Positions 1-6,121 of a stretch of 10,148 nt of DNA are shown here, in pieces (the stretch's first letter is position 1; every line of letters begins with the position of its first letter). The notes below the pieces were generated by a model. That model ran no database searches. It had not been told where the DNA came from and saw nothing but the letters and a program-made list of their open reading frames with translations. This DNA is from Dehalococcoidia bacterium. GTDB taxonomy: Bacteria > Chloroflexota > Dehalococcoidia > UBA3495. The stretch spans positions 1-10,148 of the forward strand of contig JASMCQ010000028.1 in NCBI GenBank assembly GCA_030753265.1. Direction: 5' to 3'. The translations under genes and the position numbers were made by a program.

Positions 1-1
1 G

Positions 2-370
2 TGGTACATTATCTCTCCGCCCTTTACACGTCGCAGAGATCTGGTTAAATCCGCTGTTGAACTTTATCAATGGCGAGGGACTTGTCACGGCCTCTCCGAA
101 TATTTGCGAGTGCACACCGGTACGGAACCCAAAATCACCGAGGACTTCGGAGGTATCCCCCTAACCGGGGAAGCTCGGTTGGGTCGGGATACGGTTTTGG
201 GAGGAGGAAGCCAGAACACTTTCAGTGTGATATTGGAGTTGGACGGCCCGAACGCAGTGGACGGAAATAAGGTTAGGGCTATCATTGAGGCGGAGAAACC
301 CGCCCATACCACCTACAGCCTAGAATTGATCCGGACAACTACTAGGACCCGACAAAGAACCTCGGGTTAG
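2..370 (+). CDS. Phage/contractile injection tail baseplate protein (tail protein I, TIGR02242-like), C-terminal part, 5' end off window
   Basis: The frame is open from base 2 to a TAG at 368-370, giving 122 codons of a gene that starts outside the window. Near its beginning the product reads RRRDLVKSAVELYQWRGTCHGL, then a beta-rich stretch with RLGRDTVLGG, and it ends with an IIEAEKPAHTTYSLELI segment. That order (a helix with an ELYxWRGTxxGL motif, an RLG...T.LGG stretch, a closing EAEKPAHT.Y.L) is what I know from the phage tail protein I / TIGR02242 family. Members form part of the baseplate in myophage-like tails and extracellular contractile injection systems. The internal ATG at 71 is in another frame, and the in-frame TTG at 104 falls inside the conserved motif region, so neither is the true start. 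Codons here are less GC-biased than in genes to the right. Family assignment is by motif recognition only. Confidence 0.8.
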   Translation, partial: WYIISPPFTRRRDLVKSAVELYQWRGTCHGLSEYLRVHTGTEPKITEDFGGIPLTGEARLGRDTVLGGGSQNTFSVILELDGPNAVDGNKVRAIIEAEKPAHTTYSLELIRTTTRTRQRTSG

Positions 371-790
371 CTTTCCCCAAGAGCTTCCGCTATCAGACTG
401 CCAAGAATATCGGTGTTGCGCCAGTATTCTTGGCGGAATTTGTTCTGAATGAGACCGGGGTGCCCGCAACCTCTGATCCTGCAAACTATCCTCTTCACTC
501 GCTATTTTCGCAACGTCGTCACCCATTGCGACCTGAGAGGCAATTGCGCCGACTAGTAGGCGTGTCGGTTGGCCGTCCGTCGCGCCGCCTGACACATCGA
601 GTGTTTGGGCTACAGGGTAATCATGGAGAGGACTCGAGAACTATTTCCAAGGGGATTTTCTGGGCCTATTACTCAGTCAATCTTGAACTGGAGCACCCGG
701 GATTCCTCATACGCCTACGGCTGTTCGGAATGACAACTCCCGGAGTGATTAATCCTATGGTTTGAGGTCAACGGAGCTGTGAATTAGTAA

Positions 791-809
791 TAACTCTAAC
801 TAAGAGTTA
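791..809. repeat. Inverted repeat, 7-bp arms
   Basis: TAACTCT at 791-797 and AGAGTTA at 803-809 are perfect inverted copies around a 5-base loop. The arms are AT-rich and no T-tract follows, so it is not a typical intrinsic terminator. It could be an operator-like site or a weak hairpin. Confidence 0.5.
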
Positions 810-855
810 ACTGAGGGAGACTGAGCTGGACCCGGTTTTTCGAACAACTAGTTAA

Positions 856-887
856 CGGGGTTTTCCCCGGAAGCACCGTCAGGTGCT
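856..887. repeat. Two adjacent hairpin-forming inverted repeats
   Basis: CGGGG (856-860) and CCCCG (865-869) flank a TTTT loop. Directly after it AGCACC (872-877) and GGTGCT (882-887) flank a GTCA tetraloop. A short CTAG/CTAG pair (886-889, 895-898) follows. Back-to-back stable hairpins with tight loops suggest structured RNA or a DNA recombination/regulatory site. No T-tract follows. Confidence 0.5.
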
Positions 888-905
888 AGTCCCCCTAGCG
901 GGTGG

Positions 906-933
906 GCCGGTTCCGAGCGCTTTCGCAACCGGC
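906..933. repeat. Inverted repeat, 7-bp GC-rich arms
   Basis: GCCGGTT (906-912) is matched by AACCGGC (927-933) around a 14-base loop containing a short GCG/CGC pair. It ends 42 bases before the start of the CoA-transferase remnant, where it could act on that transcript or mark a junction. Confidence 0.5.
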
Positions 934-975
934 AATTCCATAGTACCGTGGCTCCGTAGTATTTGGAGGTGAGGC

Positions 976-1176
976 ATGAATCTGGAGGCGAATTTCGCCG
1001 GCGGCAACGGCATGGCTCTTGAGGGGCTGAAAATCCTGGACACCAGCCAACTCTTTGCCGGGGCTATGCCGGCAACTCTTATGGGAGACTTTGGCGCCGA
1101 GGTGATCAAGGTCGAGCACCCAAAGTATGGCGAAGACCTGCGGCATTGGTGCCCACATGCTCGTGGCACAGGGTAA
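976..1176 (+). pseudogene. CaiB/BaiF-family CoA-transferase, truncated N-terminal remnant
   Basis: The start is well supported by GGAGG at 965-969, six bases before ATG 976; a second in-frame ATG at 1012 would give the more usual family beginning MALEGLKILD. Residues 13-56 match the N-terminus of formyl-CoA/CaiB type III CoA-transferases: LEGLKILDTSQLFAG, then MGDFGAEVIKVEHP and a GEDLRHW turn. These enzymes move CoA between organic acids and are usually about 380-420 residues long. This frame ends after 66 residues, and neither alternative frame continues the family downstream, including the nucleotide-binding region and the catalytic aspartate expected further along. About 230 bases without recognisable coding content separate it from the next gene. 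I read it as a remnant left by deletion; the intact ribosome binding site means a short peptide might still be made. Confidence 0.75.
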
Positions 1177-1335
1177 AGCCCAGGTCTTCGAACTTCACTG
1201 GCCCTAGAACGGTATTTACAGTTGCCAATGCTGTCGCCTCCTCACCTGTGCTGACTTTAACATTCCAATTTCGTCAAGGGCAAAACCAGGATCACTCCGT
1301 TGGTATGATTTCGTTCCTAGCCCGGTCTTTATTTA

Positions 1336-1363
1336 TTCACTGATGCCTCAGGCAGAGTAGAAT
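1336..1363 (+). promoter_or_regulatory. Possible sigma70-type promoter upstream of the crotonase gene
   Basis: TTCACT (1336-1341) and TAGAAT (1358-1363) are 16 bases apart. The -10 box matches consensus at 5 of 6 positions, the -35 at 4 of 6. Transcription would start near 1370, giving a leader of about 40 bases before ATG 1410. The match is only moderate. Confidence 0.3.
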
Positions 1364-1409
1364 GTATTCCCGAGTCGTTCCCGGCTAAGCCCGGTTAGGA
1401 GGCGAACCC

Positions 1410-2180
1410 ATGTCCCAGGTGTCCACGCAGTTAGAGGGATCCACGGCGTTCCTGAGCTTGGAAGGACGCACCGATTTGAACCTGCTAGGGTTGGAGCTTT
1501 TTCAAAGCCTGATCAATGGGCTCGACGAGGTGGCAGCCAACGCCGACGTCACGACTTTGGTGCTGCGGAGCGCCGGAGACCGAGCGTTTACCGCGGGGGT
1601 TGACCTCCGTGAGATGCGGGACCTGACGCCACAATCGGCCGAGGAGTTCATAGTTACCCTGCACCGGGCCATACGCCGGGTGCTGACCCTGCCCATTCCC
1701 GTTGTCGCCGCCATCAACGGCATCTGCTTGGGCGGCGGGCTAGAGCTGGTCCTGGCCTGCGACCTGCGCATTGCCTCGGAAGATTCCATACTGGGCCTGC
1801 CCGAGGTCCTGGCGGGGGTGCCCTCGGTCATCGAGGCGTCCCTCCTGCCCAAGACCATCGGGCTGGGCCGGGCCCGGCGGCTGATCATGACCGGAGAGTC
1901 CGTGACTTCCCAAGAAGCCCTGGACATGGGACTGGTGGACCGGGTGGTCCCCAAGAACGCCGTGAACGCGGCCGCACTGGAAGCCGCGGATAAATACCAG
2001 AAGATCAGCCCAAAGGTTCTTGCGGCTCAGAAGGACATCATCGTCAAGTGGCTGGAGTTGGGTGATGAGCAGGCCGCGGAATATAGCATCAAGGCCTTTG
2101 CCCTGGGTTTCACCACCGGCCATCCCCGTGAGGCAATGAGCGCGTTTCTAGAGAAACGGGAGCCGCGGTTCAATTCCTAG
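1410..2180 (+). CDS. Enoyl-CoA hydratase/isomerase (crotonase) family protein
   Basis: The 256-residue product has the usual length of a single-domain crotonase, and AGGAGG (1397-1402) lies 7 bases before ATG. The fold's landmarks are in order. FTAGVDL near residues 60-66 forms the first oxyanion-hole strand/loop. ICLGGGLELVLACDLRIA (about 105-122) supplies the second oxyanion glycine and Glu112, and LPEV supplies Glu132. Glu112 and Glu132 are 20 residues apart, the same spacing as the two catalytic glutamates of rat mitochondrial enoyl-CoA hydratase (Glu144/Glu164), so hydratase chemistry on a 2-enoyl-CoA is plausible. After LPEVLAGVP the usual GGTQRL segment is replaced by SVIEASLLPKTIG, pointing to a subfamily rather than classical FadB/EchA. 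Substrate is unknown. It stands next to a CoA-transferase remnant, which suggests the locus once handled an organic acid as its CoA ester. Confidence 0.9.
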   Translation: MSQVSTQLEGSTAFLSLEGRTDLNLLGLELFQSLINGLDEVAANADVTTLVLRSAGDRAFTAGVDLREMRDLTPQSAEEFIVTLHRAIRRVLTLPIPVVAAINGICLGGGLELVLACDLRIASEDSILGLPEVLAGVPSVIEASLLPKTIGLGRARRLIMTGESVTSQEALDMGLVDRVVPKNAVNAAALEAADKYQKISPKVLAAQKDIIVKWLELGDEQAAEYSIKAFALGFTTGHPREAMSAFLEKREPRFNS

Positions 2181-2327
2181 GGGTATAAGCATCCCTCCGC
2201 GAAACAGCCGGCATCGGTAGACCGGCAATTGGCCGCCCCCAACCGGCCTGCTGCTTCCTGATGACAAAATCAGCCGAGATCGCGCCGAGCCCGAGGTTCG
2301 ATACTATGGCGCTTAGGAGTTGCCTTC

Positions 2328-2735
2328 ATGGACGAAGAAGTGAGAGGGTTGCAGAGAACCCTCAGGGCTCTGGAGGAGGAGGCCGCCGAGAGCTTGGGGG
2401 ACCTCCATGACCCAACCCTGGACAAAGTCCACGAAGATGGGCGCACCCTTCGCCAGGTCATCTACGACCTGAGCGACCATTACCGGGAGCATATAGAGCA
2501 GTTGCTCTGGGCCAAACGGGGGCGGAGCATGCCGCGAAGAGAGAGTAACCATGCCCTGGCGGAGCTTCAGGCGGTCCGCGCCCGGTTCGCGGCCAATTTC
2601 GCAGACCTGCGGGGTGAGGAGTTGGACAACCCCGGCGCCCCAGCCCAGGACTCTTCAACCCGGGACATCATCCTTCACGCGGTGGCGGAGGAGAGGAGCG
2701 CCCTGGCTATCATTCGGGAGACTTTAGGCCGGTAG
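2328..2735 (+). CDS. DinB/YfiT-like four-helix protein, first of a tandem pair
   Basis: This 135-residue, mostly helical, charged protein starts at ATG 2328 behind AGGAG (2315-2319). It resembles the DinB superfamily, a four-helix bundle that in many members binds a divalent metal through three histidines. DHYREHIEQLL gives His51 and His55 in the second helix, as in DinB proteins; the C-terminal helix has His117 followed by AVAEE, so the usual second histidine of that helix is replaced by Glu121. Several DinB relatives are thiol-dependent S-transferases, but no activity can be assigned here. The neighbouring gene encodes a longer paralogue sharing the layout (an N-terminal helix, an HxxxH-type helix, an R...MPR/IPRGE turn, a HALAEL/TLAEM helix and ADLxGEEL). 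The gap before it (2181-2327) shows no gene. Confidence 0.75.
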   Translation: MDEEVRGLQRTLRALEEEAAESLGDLHDPTLDKVHEDGRTLRQVIYDLSDHYREHIEQLLWAKRGRSMPRRESNHALAELQAVRARFAANFADLRGEELDNPGAPAQDSSTRDIILHAVAEERSALAIIRETLGR

Positions 2736-2750
2736 AAGAAAGGCAAGAAC

Positions 2751-2776
2751 CCGGAGACCGGCCGGCCGGTCCCCGG
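2751..2776. repeat. GC-rich palindrome between the two dinB-like genes
   Basis: GACCGGCCGGCCGGTC (2756-2771) is a perfect 16-base palindrome, flanked by CCGG on both sides (2751-2754 and 2773-2776). It fills much of the 67-base gap between the paralogues. There is no T-tract. It could form a hairpin that modulates the downstream gene or bind a dimeric protein; function is unknown. Confidence 0.55.
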
Positions 2777-2802
2777 ATAGGTTAGGCGCGAGGAGGTCCG
2801 CT

Positions 2803-3282
2803 ATGGACGGCGAACTGCGGGATTTGATCGAGACGCTGGAAGCCCAGCGTCGCGAAGCCATGGAGCTTCTCCGGACCGTGACGGATGACCAACTCGACAC
2901 GGTCTACACGGATGAGGATCCCTCAGAGGATGGACCGTTCACCATACGGCGCCTGATTCATCGCATATCGCTCCACCATCACGACCATCTCCAACACGTC
3001 CTCAAAGCCCGCCGGGCCTTGGGAATACCCCGCGGCGAGACCACTCGCACCCTGGCCGAGATGCAGGTGGCCCGAACGGAGCTGATCAACAACCTGGCGG
3101 ACCTCAGCGGCGAGGAACTGCATCTCGACTGCTCCGAGGGCCAAGGCCTCGGCAACATGGAACCGCGCCGAGGGCAGGAGCCGGAGTACACCATACGCCG
3201 CATCGTGGAGCACGTCGTAGACATGGAGGAAATTCGGCTTAGGCACATCCGGCAGGCCCTTGAGGGCAGCCGGTCTAGCTAG
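2803..3282 (+). CDS. DinB-superfamily protein, second of a tandem pair
   Basis: The 159-residue product starts at ATG 2803 with AGGAGG at 2791-2796. It is a helical DinB-like protein. Helix 2 is very histidine-rich (RLIHRISLHHHDHLQHV, with His53, His58-60 and His62), and the C-terminal helix has EHVVDMEEIRLRH (His137, His148), so three histidine metal ligands are easily supplied. It matches the upstream paralogue in the 'R-ALGIPRGE-TRTLAEMQVAR' region and in LADLSGEEL, and has an extra ~20-residue loop around 108-128. Same strand and short spacing suggest co-transcription and an origin by duplication. Cytosolic; the function cannot be given from sequence. It converges with the EthD-like gene, ending 67 bases from that gene's stop, with no clear terminator between. 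Confidence 0.8.
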   Translation: MDGELRDLIETLEAQRREAMELLRTVTDDQLDTVYTDEDPSEDGPFTIRRLIHRISLHHHDHLQHVLKARRALGIPRGETTRTLAEMQVARTELINNLADLSGEELHLDCSEGQGLGNMEPRRGQEPEYTIRRIVEHVVDMEEIRLRHIRQALEGSRSS

Positions 3283-3349
3283 GGGAGAAAACGTGGGACC
3301 GGAAGACGCGGTGGAGGCAGGTTCTCTGGCTGGCGGCGATCTCCATCCG

Positions 3350-4102
3350 TCAGGGCAGCCCTATCATTTCGGTTCCCCCGCTCAGCACCAGGGTCTCTTC
3401 TCGATCGACCCATTCACTCATCCCATCCGGCTTGATGGTATCAAGATACCTTGAGTACCCCGCTTCGGCATGGAAGTACAGCTCCGCCAGCCCGGCGTAG
3501 GTTTCAGCCAGAGGGTCGATACTGTGGCTCACCACGTACCGGAACCCTCCCACTTTTTCCATCACCGACTTCACGTTGGGTACGTGGGTGTTCAACCAAT
3601 GGTGGTGGAACTTTTTGAAGTCTGAGCCCTCTCTGGCCTTCACCAGGAAGCTCACGCGGTAGAAGCCGGAGCGGGTGCAGGGGAATGGGGCGTTGAGGGT
3701 CAGGGGCTCCACTTTGAGATGCTCCGAGCCGTCGATCACGATGTATTCCGTGGTGGCCCAGGGAACATAGGGTTCCACATTCTGCTGGAAGGTGTCCGTT
3801 GGGGTGGTTGCGCTGGGGACGCTGGGCCTCGGCGGAGGCTCGTCATACCACAACTGGGCCATGCCATCCCAAACATGCTCACGGTTCTCGTTCGCGTCGA
3901 ACAGGGTGACGATGTAGCGGAGCGCGTGGGGATTGCTTTGTACCGCCTGATCCTTCTGCCTCTGTATCACATTGGGCATGTGGTTGGCGAACCAATGGGC
4001 CACCAGCTCCTCTCGGGACGTCGTGGACCGGCGCTTGATGAGATAAAGCATTTTTGCCAGCGGGTTAGCCTTTGGAGGTACCGAGGTTGCCCGAGTGTTC
4101 AT
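3350..4102 (-). CDS. Tandem two-domain EthD-like (dimeric alpha/beta barrel) protein
   Basis: The open frame reaches back to an ATG at 4222, but I place the start at 4102 (250 residues): AGGAG at 4111-4115 sits 8 bases upstream, and a strong promoter lies at 4194-4222, overlapping the longer start. The protein holds two copies of the EthD/ferredoxin-like fold. The first starts near residue 18 with KMLYLIKRR, followed by SREELVAHWFANHMPNV. The second starts near 146 with GFYRVSFLVKAR, followed by FKKFHHHWLNTHVPNV. The repeated W..xHxPNV pattern is the family hallmark. EthD-type proteins are small cytosolic proteins of poorly defined role, named from the ethyl tert-butyl ether degradation locus; related dimeric barrels include monooxygenases and decarboxylases. 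The two-copy version probably forms an intramolecular pseudo-dimer. It follows the enolase-superfamily gene on the same strand after a 285-base gap, so a shared pathway is possible but unproven. Confidence 0.8.
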   Translation of the reverse strand: MNTRATSVPPKANPLAKMLYLIKRRSTTSREELVAHWFANHMPNVIQRQKDQAVQSNPHALRYIVTLFDANENREHVWDGMAQLWYDEPPPRPSVPSATTPTDTFQQNVEPYVPWATTEYIVIDGSEHLKVEPLTLNAPFPCTRSGFYRVSFLVKAREGSDFKKFHHHWLNTHVPNVKSVMEKVGGFRYVVSHSIDPLAETYAGLAELYFHAEAGYSRYLDTIKPDGMSEWVDREETLVLSGGTEMIGLP

Positions 4103-4193
4103 GGAAAGCGCTCCTGACCGGAGTAGAGTAAAAGACCGGGATTTCCTATCACAAAACGGGCGTCCGAAGCACGCGCCATCGTTGGCATTGGCG

Positions 4194-4222
4194 ATTGTAC
4201 GGACACCCTGGAACGCTGTCAA
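4194..4222 (-). promoter_or_regulatory. Near-consensus sigma70-type promoter for the EthD-like gene
   Basis: Read on the - strand, TTGACA (4217-4222) is followed after exactly 17 bases by TACAAT (4194-4199): 6 of 6 and 5 of 6 to consensus at ideal spacing. Transcription would start around 4187, giving an ~85-base leader before ATG 4102. This means the EthD-like gene has its own promoter rather than depending only on read-through from the upstream enolase-type gene. Confidence 0.65.
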
Positions 4223-4387
4223 ACACCCCGGATGCCCCCTGGTTTACGTGCCGGCTCAGCGCCTCGGGCGCCACCTCACAGTGCATCCCTCCCGCCATCC
4301 TTCAAGGCAGTGGCCGATGCTGCTTGGTGGGGTGACCCCGGTCGGTTGGACGGGATTGGGCCAGATCAGGAGAGAGTCCCGACAGGA

Positions 4388-5554
4388 TCACTTGTACTCT
4401 GCGCCGGCGGTACGGTGCTCCATAATGTAGTCCCAGTCGTACTCGATGCCGAGGCCCGGTCCTTCAGGGACCGTCACGTAGCCTTCCTTGTCGATGCTGT
4501 CCAGGGCGTCGGAGTAACCGTGCTTGTACACCGGGGGATTGTACGGGCCGGCGTCCGGGTGCACCAGGCACAATTCATAGTAGTTGCTGTTGCGGATTGC
4601 CGCGATGCAGTGTCTCCGCGCGGTGTTGGAGGCGTGCAACTCCACGTCGAGACCTAACCCCTCGGCCGCATGGGCGATCTTCATTACTCCCGTGATGCCG
4701 CCATCGAAGTCCGGGTCGGCCCTCAGGAAGTCGGTGCCTCCGGCCAGAGCGAAGTCGATGTGCGGCTCCAGCATGCGGTTGAACTCCGTCATGAGGAGGG
4801 GTGTCCTGACGAGGTGCCGCAGTTTCTTGTGACCGAAGGCTGAGATGCCGGTGTCTTTGTAGGGGTCCTCGTACCAGTAGAAATTGGCCTCGTCCAGGGC
4901 CCGGCCCACCCTCACGGCGTCGGCGAGGGTCTCATACTTGCATCCGGCATCCCACATCAAAACCATCCTATCGCCAACCCGCGCGGCCACGCGTTCAATC
5001 ATCTCGATATCTCTTGCTACCGGGCCATTCTTCCACGGGTGGATCTTGTAGGCGGGATATCCCATCTCCAAACAACGCTGGGCAAAATCGGCGTAAGCCT
5101 CCGGGGTGTCCAGGCCGCCCGGTGTGTCGTCACCGAAGTAGGTGCTGGCGTAGGTGGGAAGGCGCCTTCGATAGCCGCCCAGCAGCTGATATACGGGTGC
5201 GTCGTGGTACTTGCCCGCGATGTCCCACAGGGCGATGTCGATCAGTCCCACTCCAAGGCGGCTCACATTTTGAGTGGCCCTCTTCATATCGGTGTACAGC
5301 CGCTCCCGTTCTAGGGCGTTCTCGCCAAGGACCGCGCCGGCCAACATGCGGATGGCGGACGCGTCCACCATCCTGGAGTTGATGTACTCGCCGACGATCC
5401 CCGAATCGGTGTGGACCTTCAACGCCACGTTGGTGGTATGGATGGTCTCGCCGGGGGCGTACTTGGTATCGCCGTTGCGGGACCGCGTCATGTTTTGCAC
5501 TTCGAACTGGAACTCATGCACTTCGATAGCTGTAACGATGGGTGGCTTTGCCAT
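4388..5554 (-). CDS. Enolase-superfamily protein, mandelate racemase/muconate lactonizing-type (probable acid-sugar dehydratase or racemase)
   Basis: The 388-residue product has the full length of the family, and AAGGAGG (5560-5566) lies 5 bases before ATG. Residues 1-130 form the capping domain, followed by the (beta/alpha)7beta barrel. The three Mg2+ ligands are visible at the ends of successive strands: Asp202 (LMWDAGC), Glu229 (YWYEDP) and Glu257 (LMTEFN). The second strand carries Lys170-Ile-His172 in YKIHPW, where mandelate racemase has KxK. His307 (VELHAS) and Asp280 (LRADPDFDGGITG) are 27 residues apart, the spacing of the His297-Asp270 dyad of mandelate racemase. This family abstracts the proton alpha to a carboxylate; MR-subgroup members mostly dehydrate or racemise sugar acids. 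The exact substrate cannot be read. Cytosolic, Mg2+-dependent. The EthD-like gene lies downstream on the same strand. Confidence 0.9.
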   Translation of the reverse strand: MAKPPIVTAIEVHEFQFEVQNMTRSRNGDTKYAPGETIHTTNVALKVHTDSGIVGEYINSRMVDASAIRMLAGAVLGENALERERLYTDMKRATQNVSRLGVGLIDIALWDIAGKYHDAPVYQLLGGYRRRLPTYASTYFGDDTPGGLDTPEAYADFAQRCLEMGYPAYKIHPWKNGPVARDIEMIERVAARVGDRMVLMWDAGCKYETLADAVRVGRALDEANFYWYEDPYKDTGISAFGHKKLRHLVRTPLLMTEFNRMLEPHIDFALAGGTDFLRADPDFDGGITGVMKIAHAAEGLGLDVELHASNTARRHCIAAIRNSNYYELCLVHPDAGPYNPPVYKHGYSDALDSIDKEGYVTVPEGPGLGIEYDWDYIMEHRTAGAEYK

Positions 5555-5632
5555 TCCTGCCTCCTTAGGTCCCTCAAATTAGGATGGCCCCGTTGAAAAC
5601 CAGCGGCCCTCTTGAGCCGAAACTCTCTTAGC

Positions 5633-5649
5633 GGGACCATGGGGGTCCC
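5633..5649. repeat. Inverted repeat upstream of the enolase-type gene
   Basis: GGGACC (5633-5638) and GGTCCC (5644-5649) are perfect inverted copies with a 5-base loop, 79 bases before the - strand start at 5554. The position would suit an operator for the enolase-type gene, but no regulator gene is nearby. Confidence 0.4.
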
Positions 5650-5997
5650 CTGCCCCATGCCAAAGAGCTTCGGATAGTCAAGTTCAAGCGATGGCTATGA
5701 TACCAATTACTGCTGCTTCAAGCACCCCTCTTTGTGCTGTTTCATGCTTGCACGCACCGGCTTGTGTTTCGTTCCGAAGCCTTGGCGAGGTGTCTTGCGG
5801 CCCGGAATTTTCAGCAACCGGCACTATCAGTGAGGCGGACTCGGAGGGCTCCGGAGAAGCAAAAAGGAAGCCGTCACGGGGGGCGGCAGCACCATGCAAG
5901 ACCTCCGGTTATGGTGGCGGGCTGTTCGGGTTGGATGCCGGGTGTTAATATAGAGCGTCCACGTTGCCTGATTCCGGCGGGGGAGGGCCTGGCATTG

Positions 5998-6121
5998 AGA
6001 ATCTATCTCAAAAGGTGGTTCGACAAGCTCACCACGAACGGGGCAAGAGCGCCCTATCCGTTCGTCCTGAGCCCGTCGAAGGACCGCTGGAGTCGGCACT
6101 AAGGGTTTTGAGATAGTTTCT
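5998..6121. mobile_element. MITE-like/REP-type palindromic element, 124 bp
   Basis: The ends are 16-base inverted repeats with one mismatch: AGAATCTATCTCAAAA (5998-6013) and TTTTGAGATAGTTTCT (6106-6121). Nested inside is a second inverted repeat of 25-base arms (6017-6041 and 6058-6082), matching at 19 of 25 positions, built on the TTCGACAAGCTCACCACGAA type of core. Cores of this kind are, from memory, widely dispersed palindromic repeats in many bacterial genomes. The element carries no transposase gene, so any movement would need an enzyme in trans. I see no clear target-site duplication in the flanks. It ends 79 bases before the transporter start and could affect expression of that operon. 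Confidence 0.7.

Larger units (their letters stand above)
371..975. other. Gene-poor spacer, possibly decayed sequence
   Basis: I can support no gene in these ~600 bases. A + strand frame is open from 346 to 765 and - strand frames are open over 320-640 and 367-501. None has a ribosome binding site before a plausible start, and none of the translations resembles a family I recognise. Base composition is more AT-rich than in the metabolic genes downstream. The right half (791-933) carries four short inverted repeats, listed separately. The stretch may be degenerate remains of genes next to the tail gene, but that is inference. Confidence 0.6.

Noticed and set aside
70..270. + strand 66-residue frame with ATG inside the tail gene
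   Set aside because: It overlaps the frame at 2-370 whose translation shows clear tail-protein motifs; this one shows none and lacks a ribosome binding site.
346..765. Long + strand frame through the gene-poor spacer
   Set aside because: It has no ATG or ribosome binding site near its beginning, and the Arg-rich translation resembles no family I know; - strand frames are open over the same bases.
836..935. Possible tRNA or intrinsic terminator in the hairpin cluster
   Set aside because: No cloverleaf with anticodon and T-arm can be drawn on either strand. The T-run at 836-840 is not preceded by a stable stem, and the hairpins are not followed by T-runs.
1740..2123. - strand frames opposite the crotonase gene
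   Set aside because: They are open only because of the GC-rich codon pattern of the real gene; the + strand product has full family motifs.
4103..4222. N-terminal 40-residue extension of the EthD-like protein
   Set aside because: It would overlap the strong promoter, has no family resemblance, and a good ribosome binding site precedes the ATG at 4102.
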